This document shows, piece by piece, positions 17,666 to 26,409 of a DNA stretch of 64,000 nt. The notes under the pieces were generated by a model. It made no database searches, was not told the DNA's origin, and worked only from the letters and a program-made list of their open reading frames with translations. The translations under genes were made by a program, and so were the position numbers. The number at the start of each line of letters is the position of its first letter. Positions within the stretch are counted from its first letter, which is position 1. The stretch comes from Pseudomonas sp. LS1212. GTDB lineage: Bacteria > Pseudomonadota > Gammaproteobacteria > Pseudomonadales > Pseudomonadaceae. The DNA lies in assembly GCF_024741815.1 (NCBI RefSeq), contig NZ_CP102951.1, positions 2,247,001 to 2,311,000 of the forward strand, read 5' to 3'.

Positions 17666-18050
17666 CCATCCTCCTCACAGCAACTGACCCGAGCTGCGAA
17701 GGGAGGTTGCTAAGTGTCCCTCAGGAGAGGAGGGTGTTAGCGATCTTCCCCACGGATTCTATAGCTAAGCGTGAGCCCATAGCCATGGAATGCAAGCCGG
17801 TGCAGCCGAATGCAAGCTCGCTCGCAGCTAATGTGAGACCAGCCGCTCCGTCAGTTGCTGATTGCCGAGCCCGGGGTGAGAACGGCGCAGCCCTGGAACA
17901 GGTGGAAGCCCTGCAGGGCCGGCTCGAACGCGAGGCACCGCAACTTTTGCCCAGCAGCACCGCCCCGCCTCCGGCGAAGGACTGATCAAGGCTGGAAAGA
18001 CCCTGCATCCGGGGTACCATTGAGGTCTTCGTCACGTGGGAGACGCGAAC
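17666..18050. other. Intergenic stretch with one doubtful small frame
   Basis: About 385 bases. A 66-codon frame from ATG 17785 to 17985 (start MECKPVQPNASSLAANVRP) is Ala/Pro-rich and has only a weak ribosome site, so I leave it uncalled. Nothing else is seen. Confidence 0.3.
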
Positions 18051-18419
18051 ATGCAGGACTGCTCCACACCTCGCATCAAGGGCTTTCATGCCCACGTCTA
18101 TTTCGACGCATCCACCCTCGATCAGGCCCGCGCACTCTGCGAGGAAGCAGCGCAGCGCTTTCCGCTGAAGATGGGGCGCGTCCACGAGAAGCCCGTCGGC
18201 CCCCACCCCGACTGGAGCTGCCAGCTGGCCTTCAAGCCTGAGCTGTTCGGCGAGGTCATCCCCTGGCTGGCGCTGAATCGGAATGGCCTGACCGTGCTGG
18301 TGCACCCCATCACCGGCAGCGACCTGCGCGACCACCGCGACTACCCCATGTGGATGGGCGCGATGCGGCCGCTGGATCTGTCTGACCTCGCGGATGGGGC
18401 GGTGGAGTACGACCTGTGA
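18051..18419 (+). CDS. DOPA 4,5-dioxygenase family protein
   Basis: A 122-aa member of the DOPA 4,5-dioxygenase-like family, small ferredoxin-fold proteins related to extradiol cleavage enzymes. The family signature is clear: GFHAHVYFD near the start (metal-type His pair), the middle GPHPDWSCQLAF, and LTVLVHPITGSDLRDHRDYPMWMG. ATG 18051 has GGGAG upstream; a GTG at 18036 would add five residues. The true bacterial substrate of such proteins is not established. No operon partner lies downstream. Confidence 0.87.
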   Translation: MQDCSTPRIKGFHAHVYFDASTLDQARALCEEAAQRFPLKMGRVHEKPVGPHPDWSCQLAFKPELFGEVIPWLALNRNGLTVLVHPITGSDLRDHRDYPMWMGAMRPLDLSDLADGAVEYDL

Positions 18420-18645
18420 GGGGGCTGCTCAAGTCGCTGGTTGTTTTGCGAAGACGCTATCGACCTCTGTGCGCTCGTGCCCACAGACTCCACGGCTATC
18501 CAGACAGTTTCAAGCCGGAAGCAATGCGAGACTCTTCGCTATCATCGACCTCTTTTTTGACATGAAGAGGATGTCGTGGGGCGTTTAGCTGGACCCGGCC
18601 CACTGCGGCGTCGGCTTCGCAGTCCCTTCCTTCATTTTTTGGCAG

Positions 18646-18667
18646 AGTGCGCAAAAAGTTGCGCACT
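18646..18667. repeat. Palindrome AGTGCGCAA-N4-TTGCGCACT
   Basis: Perfect 9-bp arms around AAAG. The same arm sequence recurs in the longer inverted repeat 60 bases downstream. It could be an operator or an mRNA hairpin upstream of hcp. Confidence 0.7.
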
Positions 18668-18727
18668 CAAATGTCGATACTGCCCATGTACATCGCCGCA
18701 AGTCACGAACCTCAAGGCTTACAGACG

Positions 18728-18771
18728 AGTGCGCAACTTCTTGCACAGTACTGCGCAAGAAGTTGCGCACT
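18728..18771. repeat. Long inverted repeat with 17-bp arms
   Basis: The arms AGTGCGCAACTTCTTGC (18728-18744) and GCAAGAAGTTGCGCACT (18755-18771) are perfectly complementary around a 10-base loop. The outer 9 bp equal those of the palindrome at 18646. No T-tract follows the right arm, only TTTTCATC, so it is a weak terminator at best. It lies about 170 bases before hcp. Confidence 0.75.
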
Positions 18772-18855
18772 TTTCATCTATTTCTCATATGAATAGTGGC
18801 TTTAACCAAGAGGAAGGATGCTGTAAGCCCCGGACCATATGGCTTAATCGGCTTC

Positions 18856-18870
18856 TGGCATGCCTCTTGA
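18856..18870 (+). promoter_or_regulatory. Candidate sigma-54 promoter for hcp
   Basis: TGGCATGCCTCTTGA fits the RpoN pattern TGGCAyr-N4-TTGCW except at the final GC. It is followed by about 70 bases of leader before the hcp start. The T6SS locus encodes its own sigma-54 activator at 39286-40803, which makes RpoN control plausible. Confidence 0.4.
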
Positions 18871-18940
18871 ATACTGTACAGGTACCCACCGGGTGTTTTA
18901 CCCATCGGGCACCTCTATTTTTCCAGCAAGGAGAGCATCC

Positions 18941-19459
18941 ATGGCTACACCAGCATACATGTCCATCACTGGCACCAAACAAGGTCTGATCACCGCCGGT
19001 GCCTTCACCGCTGATTCGGTTGGCAACACCTACCAGGAAGGTCACGAAGACCAGGTCATGGTTCAGGGTTTCCAGCACGAAGTGATCATCCCGCGTGACC
19101 CACAGTCCGGCCAACCCACCGGCCAGCGCGTACACAAGCCCGTTGTCATCACCAAGGTCTTCGACAAGGCTTCGCCACTGCTGCTGGCGGCCCTGACCTC
19201 CGGTGAGCGTCTGACTAAGATCGAAATCCAGTGGTACCGCACCTCGGCTGCCGGCACCCAGGAGCACTACTACACCACCACCCTGGAAGACGCGATTATC
19301 GTCGACATCAAGGACTACATGCATAACTGCCAGGACCCGGCGAACTCGCATTTCACCCACCTGGAAGACGTGCATTTCACCTACCGCAAAATCACCTGGA
19401 CCCACGAAGTCTCCGGTACTTCCGGTTCCGATGACTGGCGTACGCCGGTCGCTGGCTAA
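18941..19459 (+). CDS. hcp: T6SS tube protein Hcp (TssD)
   Basis: A 172-aa Hcp, which forms hexameric rings stacked into the inner tube fired by the T6SS and carries small effectors. Family blocks are clear: AYMSITGTKQGLITAGAFT, QVMVQGFQHEVIIPRD, GQRVHKPVVITKVFDKASP, LTKIEIQWYR, and the C-terminal FTYRKITWTHEVSGTSGSDDWR. The start follows AAGGAG by seven bases. It precedes vgrG by about 195 bases and has its own leader with palindromes and a sigma-54-like site, so it may be expressed as a separate, strongly induced unit. Confidence 0.96.
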   Translation: MATPAYMSITGTKQGLITAGAFTADSVGNTYQEGHEDQVMVQGFQHEVIIPRDPQSGQPTGQRVHKPVVITKVFDKASPLLLAALTSGERLTKIEIQWYRTSAAGTQEHYYTTTLEDAIIVDIKDYMHNCQDPANSHFTHLEDVHFTYRKITWTHEVSGTSGSDDWRTPVAG

Positions 19460-19653
19460 GGCTTCCCAATCGTCACACCGCATGGACCATGCCTTGTGCT
19501 GGCCCATGCATTTGTTTGTTGCTTCTGAAGTGCCTACAGAGAGGAGCGTGGGATGTTCAGCTCAGCTAATCGGACGCACCCAGCATGGCTGTTGCTCTTG
19601 GGACAGGACTTCTCTGTCGATCGTTTCTTCTCTCCCAGCTTTAGGACAAGCCT

Positions 19654-21705
19654 ATGTTCGCGTCGGCCAATACCGCGCATTTCGAACTACTAATCCCTGC
19701 TGTTCGCAATGATTTCAAGGTACTAGCTTTTGATGGTACTGAAGCCATCAGCACCTTGTACGCGATCCACATTGAACTGGTCAGCGAGTACCCCGACTTT
19801 GATCTGGAAAGCCTGCTCAGTCAGTCGGCATTTCTCCGGTTCGGCCTGAACGGCGAAGGTCTTCACGGGCGTATCGAAGATGTTTGCGTGGGTGAGTCCG
19901 GAAAACGCCTGACTCGTTACCACCTGACCTTGGTGCCGGCACTGCATTACTTGAAATTTAGCCACAACCAGCGGATTTTCCAGCACCTGACGGTGCCGCA
20001 GATCGTGGCCAAAGTGCTCCAGGGCCATGGGATTCAGGCCGATGCCTTTACCTTTAATGTCAGCACCAGCCCCGAACGCGAATACAGCACTCAGTATGGG
20101 GAAAGCGACTTCGAATTCATCCAGCGCCTGCTCAGTGAAGACGGGATTTCGTGGCACCACCAACACAGCCAGGATGGCCATCGGCTGGTGTTTACCGACG
20201 ATCAGTCCTATTTTCCCAAGCTGGGAGCAACACCTTATCAGCAAGGCTCCGGTCTGGCGGCGGATAACCCAGTCATCAGCCAGTTTTCCATGCGTTTCAG
20301 CACGCGTACCAGCACGACCACCCGCCGTGGCTATGACTTGAAACGTCCAAGCCTATTGCTGGAAAGCCAATTCACCACTGAGTTTAGCCCTGCACTCGAA
20401 GACTACCGCTACCCAGCGCTGATCGAGAATGAACAACGTGGGAAACAGTTGGCTCGACAGGCGCTGGAACGGCACCGCACCGACTACCAATTGGCTGAGG
20501 GTAAAAGCGATCAGCCGACTCTGCGCAGTGGTCATTTCTTCGACCTGACCGAGCACCCGCGTCAGCAGTGCAACGACTTGTGGCTATTGCTCAGTGTGAC
20601 CCACTCCGGAAAGCAGCCCCAGGTCCTTGAGGAGTCGGTCACCAGCGACAGCAAGCCCGAAGACGGCTTCACCCAAGGTTACCGCAATACGTTCAGTGCA
20701 ATTCCCTGGGATGTGTTCTATCGGCCGCCGCTGGTCACGCGCAAATCGGTGTTGGTCAGCCAGACCGCCCGTGTCACCGGACCTGTGGGCGAAGAAATCT
20801 TCTGTGATGAGCATGGGCGGGTCAAAGCCGAGTTCCATTGGGACCGCGCCGAACTTGGCAGTGACAAGAGCAGTTGCTGGCTACGGGTTTCATCGAGCTG
20901 GGCGGGGGACAGTTTCGGTGCGGTGACCATTCCTCGCATCGGTATGGAAGTGGTGGTGACCTACCTGGAGGGTAACCCCGACAATCCGTTAATTACAGGT
21001 TGCGTGCCTAACAAGCTTACACCTGTGCCATATCCCTTGCCGGCGAACAAAACCAAGACGGTGTTGCGCAGCCACAGTTCGCCGCGCAGTGGCGGCTACA
21101 ACGAACTGTCGATTGAAGACCGCAGCGGTCAGGAGCTGATCTATCTGCGTGCTCAACGCGACATGGCGCAGAAGATCGAAAATGACAGCCGGCTGGAAGT
21201 CGGTAACGAGCGCCGGGAAACCATCAAGGGCAACAGCATTGCTGTGTTGGAAGCTGAAGAGCAACGCACCGTCACCGCTGACCGTAAAGTAGATCTCAAG
21301 GCCAACGACTATTTGCAAGTCGCGAGCAGCAGCCATACCCGAGTCGGGCAAACGCTGGTGATCGAGGCCGGCCAGCAGGTCCACCTCAAAGCGGGTGCCC
21401 ATCTGATCCTCGATGCTGGGGCCAGCATCACCTTGAAAGGTGGTGGTCAGCATATCGTCATTGGCCCAGGCGGCATTTTCAGCAGTACCGAGATTCAAAT
21501 CGGTGGTGCACCGACTGCGGGAACCGCTGCTGCCCCAGTGTTGCCTGGAATGCTTGAAGGGCTGTCGGCACCCGCGGCACTGCCGCTTCCCAGCGTACCG
21601 TTTTATCAACAGCAATCGGTGGCCGGTGCTCTCTTGCCCATTCCGGGCTGCCAGCTTGACGCCTCAGGTCATTGCCCGATTCACCATCCAGGTAAGACTG
21701 CATGA
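19654..21705 (+). CDS. vgrG: T6SS spike protein VgrG (TssI)
   Basis: A 683-aa VgrG, the trimeric tip of the Hcp tube. The gp27-like part covers about residues 1-360 and the gp5-like OB/needle part follows (GPVGEEIFCDEHGRVKAEFHWDR, SSWAGDSFGAVTIPRIGMEVVVTYLEG, PDNPLITGCVPN). A DUF2345-like beta-helix runs from about 470 to 600. The tail is Pro/Ala-rich and ends in a Cys/His motif. No enzymatic extension domain is seen. It overlaps the adaptor gene by four bases (ATGA), tying this spike to the downstream effector. Confidence 0.95.
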   Translation: MFASANTAHFELLIPAVRNDFKVLAFDGTEAISTLYAIHIELVSEYPDFDLESLLSQSAFLRFGLNGEGLHGRIEDVCVGESGKRLTRYHLTLVPALHYLKFSHNQRIFQHLTVPQIVAKVLQGHGIQADAFTFNVSTSPEREYSTQYGESDFEFIQRLLSEDGISWHHQHSQDGHRLVFTDDQSYFPKLGATPYQQGSGLAADNPVISQFSMRFSTRTSTTTRRGYDLKRPSLLLESQFTTEFSPALEDYRYPALIENEQRGKQLARQALERHRTDYQLAEGKSDQPTLRSGHFFDLTEHPRQQCNDLWLLLSVTHSGKQPQVLEESVTSDSKPEDGFTQGYRNTFSAIPWDVFYRPPLVTRKSVLVSQTARVTGPVGEEIFCDEHGRVKAEFHWDRAELGSDKSSCWLRVSSSWAGDSFGAVTIPRIGMEVVVTYLEGNPDNPLITGCVPNKLTPVPYPLPANKTKTVLRSHSSPRSGGYNELSIEDRSGQELIYLRAQRDMAQKIENDSRLEVGNERRETIKGNSIAVLEAEEQRTVTADRKVDLKANDYLQVASSSHTRVGQTLVIEAGQQVHLKAGAHLILDAGASITLKGGGQHIVIGPGGIFSSTEIQIGGAPTAGTAAAPVLPGMLEGLSAPAALPLPSVPFYQQQSVAGALLPIPGCQLDASGHCPIHHPGKTA

Positions 21706-22535
21706 TCCAATCCATCTCGTCGCCCTTTCAAACGCCTGTAGCACCGGGAATCTTGTGCGTGATTCTGGATGCCAGTTTTGACCCGGACTTGCAGGCTCAT
21801 GTCGATCAGGTCATCAGCTACGGGGCTGAACGCTGCGTCCCGCTATTCGACAGCACTCCCTATACAGCCTTGCAGGCCGCAGGGCCATTCGCCTTGCTGT
21901 GTCCGTTACCCGATGCGTTGCTGGCGTATGCCAGTACGCTGCTTGAACAGGCCGATGCCGGCTGTGTGGCCTACCTCAAGGATGAACAATCCTTCGAGCA
22001 GGCCGTTGGACATTGGCGCAGTCTGCTCACCGTCAGCACCGATGACTCACCCGCCCAGATGATGCGCTTTTTTGAACCGCGCTGGCTGGAGCCGTTGTTG
22101 AGCAGCCTCGATGAAACCGAGCTGTTGCAGTTCATGGGGCCGCTTACTGACATCGCCTGGCGCAACGAGCTGGGCTGGCGTCATCAGGCTCATCCACACC
22201 CCGAACTAGAGCCCGAAGTTCAAGCGCCGGGTTGGTTGCACCTGGGGCACGAGCGCCAGGCCCTGATGGATCAGCAGCGCTTGAAGGTGCTGGCTGGACG
22301 GTTCGCTCAGGACTATGAGGCGGTATTGCCAATGTCCGGGCCGGCGGCCTTTGTATATCGACAGCTACTCGCGGCCCAGCAAGCAGGGTATCTGCAACTG
22401 GCCGAGCAGGAGCGCTGGCTGCGCCTGTCGCTGAGCAAGGGCGATGACTTCTGGAGTCGATCCCCGCATACCGAATTACTGGCCCGTGATGACCTGGGTC
22501 TTGGCGACAAGCTGATTGAGCTTGAGCGTCTCTGA
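21702..22535 (+). CDS. DUF4123 T6SS effector adaptor (Tap/TEC family)
   Basis: A 277-aa protein with the DUF4123 pattern: ILCVILDASFDPDL near the start, then CVPLFDSTPYTALQAAGPFALLCPL, a WRSLLTV segment, and MMRFFEPRWLEPLL. DUF4123 proteins chaperone a specific effector onto its VgrG and are not secreted with it. The start overlaps the vgrG stop by four bases, and the LysM effector follows 19 bases after its stop. Cognate pairing of VgrG, adaptor and effector is inferred from this order. Confidence 0.88.
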   Translation: MIQSISSPFQTPVAPGILCVILDASFDPDLQAHVDQVISYGAERCVPLFDSTPYTALQAAGPFALLCPLPDALLAYASTLLEQADAGCVAYLKDEQSFEQAVGHWRSLLTVSTDDSPAQMMRFFEPRWLEPLLSSLDETELLQFMGPLTDIAWRNELGWRHQAHPHPELEPEVQAPGWLHLGHERQALMDQQRLKVLAGRFAQDYEAVLPMSGPAAFVYRQLLAAQQAGYLQLAEQERWLRLSLSKGDDFWSRSPHTELLARDDLGLGDKLIELERL

Positions 22536-22554
22536 ATCACAAGGATGATGATGG

Positions 22555-25053
22555 ATGAGCAGCACTTACACGGTTAAACATGGCGATACCCTGGGGGAAA
22601 TTGCCCAGCAACATGGCGCTAAAGTGTCTGAAATTCAGGCGCTTAACCCGATCATCAACGACCCCAACCACATCAAAGCCGGGTGGGAGTTGAAGCTTCC
22701 CGGCTCCGCGCCAAAACTCGAACTGCCGCCACCGATGCATGCAGATAACACCAGCTCGACCGCGCTCAAGGGGCAGGCCCAATGTGACGAGGAGCTGGTT
22801 GACGTCGCACATATTACTGGCGAGCCGCATTTCTATGTGTTAACCGACAAACAGTCCAAGGCACTGAAGCAGGAAATCAACGCGGTTCAGAAACTGATGG
22901 ATGAACTGCATCAGAACCTGGCCAACGCCTTGCCCATCACTCAGTGCAAGAAACTTCAAGATCCCAAGGCCAGCTGCGCCTGCGCCCGATGCGTCAAAGA
23001 TGCCTGGGCGGTCAAGGCTGAAGAGGCGGGGTTGTTGACGCGCGAGACCAAGCCGCCAGCGACCGAAGCGGTTCCCCTGACGACTGATAGCGACCCTCAG
23101 GGACAACTGGCGACCTTGCAGCAGGCGCGTGACTGGTATCAGCGTTACACGCCCAGCATTGCCGGAACAACGCAATTTGAATCCAACTGGAAGTCCTTGC
23201 AGAACAAGAAGGTCCTGGCGCTGGATGGTGAAATCGGCAAACTCCGCGCCCAACTGGCAGCACAGAGAGCAGCCGAGCCAGAAGACAGTTCCAGCACTGC
23301 CAACAGCGCGGCACCCGACTTGAAGCATGGCAAGGGGCGCAGCATTGAACGTCAGCAGGGTAAGCAAACCAAATCCGGTATTACCGTGGTGGAAATCATC
23401 CTGTTCAGCGACCCCACTCGGCGTCACTACATCTCGATCCCGTACCGCAACACCACCTCATGGAATGTTCGCGTCCCGACGCGGATCATGGCCGGCAAGC
23501 CATTCAGCAAACAACTGGCCAGCGATCTGATAAAGGACATCAAAGCGGGGATCAGCGAAGGGCGCAAGGCAGGCCCCTTGGGCAATCTTGAACTCAAGCT
23601 CAGTACCTGGAGCAGTAAAGAAGACAACCTGCTCAACACGCTGCATCAGGAAGTGTCCTGGACGTCCAGCCAGAGCGACGCATCGCGCTATGCGGTATCT
23701 GCAGAAGCTCACGCCCTGCGTTTTGCTGCCAGCGCCAGTGCCGGTGTGAATAACTGGAACCCCAAGGAAGGCAGTATCGATGTTGGTGTCAAAGGCAGTG
23801 CGGCATTCTCTTTGGCAGAGGCTTCGGCGTCATTGAACCGGTTTTTCCCTAGCCAGGGCGGGTATGTCGCGAACATGGCTTATCGCAATGCCGTGGGTAA
23901 GGAGGTGCTGCAACCCATGGGCGTGTTCCGCATGAGTGGCAAGTTGGAGTTGTCGTGCTTTGTTGGAGCCAGGGCACAGGGTGAAGCAGGGGTTAAAACG
24001 CAGTACAAACCTGCCGAAGCCCCGGCTGGTGCTAGTGCGCTGCTAAGTACACCGACAATGGAGGTCGGGCCGAGTGGCAACATCGGTGTCAAGGGCGATG
24101 CGTTTGCCGGTGCCCAGGCTGGCGGCGTCCTAAGCGGTTCCTTTGATTGGGTTGCGCCGGATAAACAAGGGTTGGGGAAAGCCTTCGTCGGGCAAGCTAA
24201 TGCCAGCAGCAATTGGGTCACGCTGGCTGTGGTCAAAGCGGAAGGGAATGCTGCTTTGGGGGTTGGTGCCAGTGGTGAGTTTGGTATCAGTATTTCGAGG
24301 GACCGATTGGCATTTAATTGCAAGGGTTCCGTAGTTTTGGGGCCGGGTGCTGGCGGTGGGTTTGGTACGGTGGTGGATATCGATCAGGTCGGGGAGCTGA
24401 TCTTACTGATTTGCAATGCGTTGGCAGATATGGATTACAGGCACCTGTTGGGAGTGACGGGGGAGGCGTTTAATTATTTAGCTTCGGGGCTGTACCAAGT
24501 AGCAACCTCTCCCACGAAGACGGCGAGTGAGGCGTTTGAATTGGGGCGAAATGAAATAAACATTTTGTGGAAAAGGCGTCAGGCGTCTAAAGTTGAGGCG
24601 CAAAATCTGGCCAGCTACCTCATCAGTCATAAGTTCGATAAAGTCATGCCGGTTCGTGGGCAAAGCCTACCGTTTAGTATGTTGCCGCCGGAAACTCTTG
24701 GCCCAATGGTCTATATGCTGACCGAAGGGTTTGTTGAGAGCTTTAACGAGCAACAAGAAGAGGCTCTTGTAATATTGCTTTCAGAGGTCCGCCGCTGGCG
24801 CCAGTTTATCGAAGTGCTTGAGCACTGCTCGCCCAATGCGGAGAAGGTTAATGCGATGAAGAGTCTCGATCGGATCAACTCCTTGCTGGATGGTCACGAG
24901 CAAAACCAGTTTAATCGTTTTATTGATAATCTGGCGATCAACCAATCAATTGAGAATCCGATCAGGGTAGCTTGGAGTCCAAGCAACGCATGGCGTAAAG
25001 AGAAGGTGCTGATGGCCGCTCGTAACAGCGGGCGGTTCGACGGTTTGGTTTAG
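22555..25053 (+). CDS. LysM-domain putative T6SS effector
   Basis: An 832-aa protein. Residues 4-49 form a LysM peptidoglycan-binding domain (YTVKHGDTLGEIAQQHGA, LNPIINDPNHIKAGWELKL). A CxCxxC cluster follows near 145 (ASCACARCVKDAW). From about 205 the sequence is duplicated in the incomplete paralogue at 26410-28310. The long middle (about 390-620) is Gly/Ala/Ser-rich with repeated units such as DVGVKGSAAFSLAE, GVKGDAFAGAQAGG and EGNAALGVGASGEFG, suggesting amphipathic beta-type segments. A helical C-terminus ends NSGRFDGLV. Placement directly after vgrG and the DUF4123 gene, and facing a lipoprotein gene, strongly suggests a toxin. Its activity is unknown; membrane damage or an envelope target is only a guess from the LysM and Gly-rich parts. 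Confidence 0.8.
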   Translation: MSSTYTVKHGDTLGEIAQQHGAKVSEIQALNPIINDPNHIKAGWELKLPGSAPKLELPPPMHADNTSSTALKGQAQCDEELVDVAHITGEPHFYVLTDKQSKALKQEINAVQKLMDELHQNLANALPITQCKKLQDPKASCACARCVKDAWAVKAEEAGLLTRETKPPATEAVPLTTDSDPQGQLATLQQARDWYQRYTPSIAGTTQFESNWKSLQNKKVLALDGEIGKLRAQLAAQRAAEPEDSSSTANSAAPDLKHGKGRSIERQQGKQTKSGITVVEIILFSDPTRRHYISIPYRNTTSWNVRVPTRIMAGKPFSKQLASDLIKDIKAGISEGRKAGPLGNLELKLSTWSSKEDNLLNTLHQEVSWTSSQSDASRYAVSAEAHALRFAASASAGVNNWNPKEGSIDVGVKGSAAFSLAEASASLNRFFPSQGGYVANMAYRNAVGKEVLQPMGVFRMSGKLELSCFVGARAQGEAGVKTQYKPAEAPAGASALLSTPTMEVGPSGNIGVKGDAFAGAQAGGVLSGSFDWVAPDKQGLGKAFVGQANASSNWVTLAVVKAEGNAALGVGASGEFGISISRDRLAFNCKGSVVLGPGAGGGFGTVVDIDQVGELILLICNALADMDYRHLLGVTGEAFNYLASGLYQVATSPTKTASEAFELGRNEINILWKRRQASKVEAQNLASYLISHKFDKVMPVRGQSLPFSMLPPETLGPMVYMLTEGFVESFNEQQEEALVILLSEVRRWRQFIEVLEHCSPNAEKVNAMKSLDRINSLLDGHEQNQFNRFIDNLAINQSIENPIRVAWSPSNAWRKEKVLMAARNSGRFDGLV

Positions 25054-25072
25054 ATTGGACGGCGGATGGTTT

Positions 25073-25100
25073 AATAAAGGCGCTGATTAGCGCCTTTATT
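25073..25100. terminator. Bidirectional terminator between effector and lipoprotein genes
   Basis: AATAAAGGCGC-TGATTA-GCGCCTTTATT forms a near-perfect hairpin with A/T tracts on both sides, suited to ending transcription of the two convergent genes. A matching hairpin lies at the same place in the second copy (28332-28360). Confidence 0.85.
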
Positions 25101-25110
25101 GTTGATAAAA

Positions 25111-26106
25111 CTATAGTGGCTTTTGGGATTGAATTGCGCAGCGAAAGCCCGTGCCAGGATAGTAACCATGCGCTACGGGGGAATCTTCCCAGCGCCGAAC
25201 TGTGCTGGCATTGATTGGCGGATGTTCTGCTACATTTGCACCACGGCGTATCCGTTGTGTTCCGGTTTCTGGCCCTTTTGGATTATCGACAGGTGAATGG
25301 AGATAATAATCTTTGTCATACCAATCATTAACCCAGTCGGTGGCATTACCCGAAAGATTGTAGATGCCCAGCGGGTTTGGGACAAACTTGTCTACGGGGA
25401 AAGTGTCCTGCTGAGCTGGCTCTGGGAAATTGCGCCCGTAATTTAGGCTACCGTTGTCGGTAGGGAACGCCACATATTGACCGCGATTGCGTGCTGCAAA
25501 TTCCCATTGGGCCTCTGTTGGCAAATCTACTGGGAAATCGCTAAGCTCCCCTAGCCAAACGCAGTAATCTTTGGCTTCTTGCCAACTTTTAATGGGAGCT
25601 GGCAGATTAGGCGCGTACAGCGTCAATGTTAAATCTTCTCGCTCACGGTACTCAGCATCAAACAATGGCTTACCTTGCGCACTAAAGAATAGATCGAAAT
25701 TCTCCAGTGTTGTTTGAAATTTTGATAGTGAGTAGCTGCTTAGCTTGACGGGATGAACAAATTTATTGTTAGCGCCCATACTGATCGGCCCCATCCTCGC
25801 AGGCTCCACACCGCATGGCCAGTCGCACAAGTTGGTGGGGTCATCATCGTGCGGCCAACCAAAATCCCCCATTTGAAATTCGCCCCCTTCGACAAACACC
25901 ATATTGTCCAGCGACTGCACGACAGTATTCAACAGCTTGCCGCGAACCTCTGCAGAAAGCTTTGGGTATTTCTGCTCGATAGTTTCAGCTATCTGGGCGA
26001 CTTTTTCGGCAGAGAGCTTCTGACTTTCAGGCAATGGATAGGATTGTGCTTGGCAGCCTGTCAGTAGCAATAGGGTGCAAAGAAGAAATAGTGTCTGTCT
26101 TACCAT
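25111..26106 (-). CDS. FGE-sulfatase-fold lipoprotein, putative immunity protein (copy 1)
   Basis: A 331-aa lipoprotein: signal LFLLCTLLLLTGCQAQ with lipobox LTGC, then a formylglycine-generating-enzyme/sulfatase-modifying-factor fold (VFVEGGEFQMGDFGWP, LPTEAQWEFAARNRGQY, GIYNLSGNATDWVNDWYD, GTGFRCAIQ). The start at 26106 has AGGA upstream and aligns with the paralogue at 28365; the frame remains open to 26151. It faces the LysM effector gene across a terminator and was duplicated along with it, so I infer that it protects the periplasm against that toxin. A role as an envelope FGE-like enzyme cannot be excluded. Confidence 0.85.
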   Translation of the reverse strand: MVRQTLFLLCTLLLLTGCQAQSYPLPESQKLSAEKVAQIAETIEQKYPKLSAEVRGKLLNTVVQSLDNMVFVEGGEFQMGDFGWPHDDDPTNLCDWPCGVEPARMGPISMGANNKFVHPVKLSSYSLSKFQTTLENFDLFFSAQGKPLFDAEYREREDLTLTLYAPNLPAPIKSWQEAKDYCVWLGELSDFPVDLPTEAQWEFAARNRGQYVAFPTDNGSLNYGRNFPEPAQQDTFPVDKFVPNPLGIYNLSGNATDWVNDWYDKDYYLHSPVDNPKGPETGTQRIRRGANVAEHPPINASTVRRWEDSPVAHGYYPGTGFRCAIQSQKPL

Positions 26107-26409
26107 AATGGAAGTCCTAATGCTTACTAAACAAAGTTTCAAGTTTATCATGTTTTAGGTCTGGCCTGACCTCAGGGCTTCCCATTGGCTGAATTTTTCT
26201 ACAGCTTCACTCTGTTGCCACAATATATTCCATTACCATTTTTGATGGGGTGTTCGTTTTATTCCTCGCTTTCTGAGAATTCCTAGAAATTTTCAGAATT
26301 GTCTGACAGATATTCGTTCCGCATTTGTGTTATTGAGAATTTGAATCGATCGTCATCTACGCCGAGTTAGCAGTGCAGGTGCTGAGAAGCTTGAAAAACA
26401 GCTCTGACC
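26107..26409. other. Spacer between the two toxin-immunity copies
   Basis: About 300 bases. The first 180 or so, upstream of the lipoprotein gene, resemble 29360-29540 upstream of the second copy and should hold its promoter. The last 120 bases are AT-richer and unique, and end at the junction where the second toxin copy begins. Confidence 0.6.

Larger units (their letters stand above)
18420..18940. other. Leader region of hcp with palindromes
   Basis: About 520 bases without a supportable gene. It contains two palindromes sharing the arm AGTGCGCAA/TTGCGCACT (18646-18667 and 18728-18771) and a sigma-54-like promoter candidate just before hcp. Confidence 0.5.
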
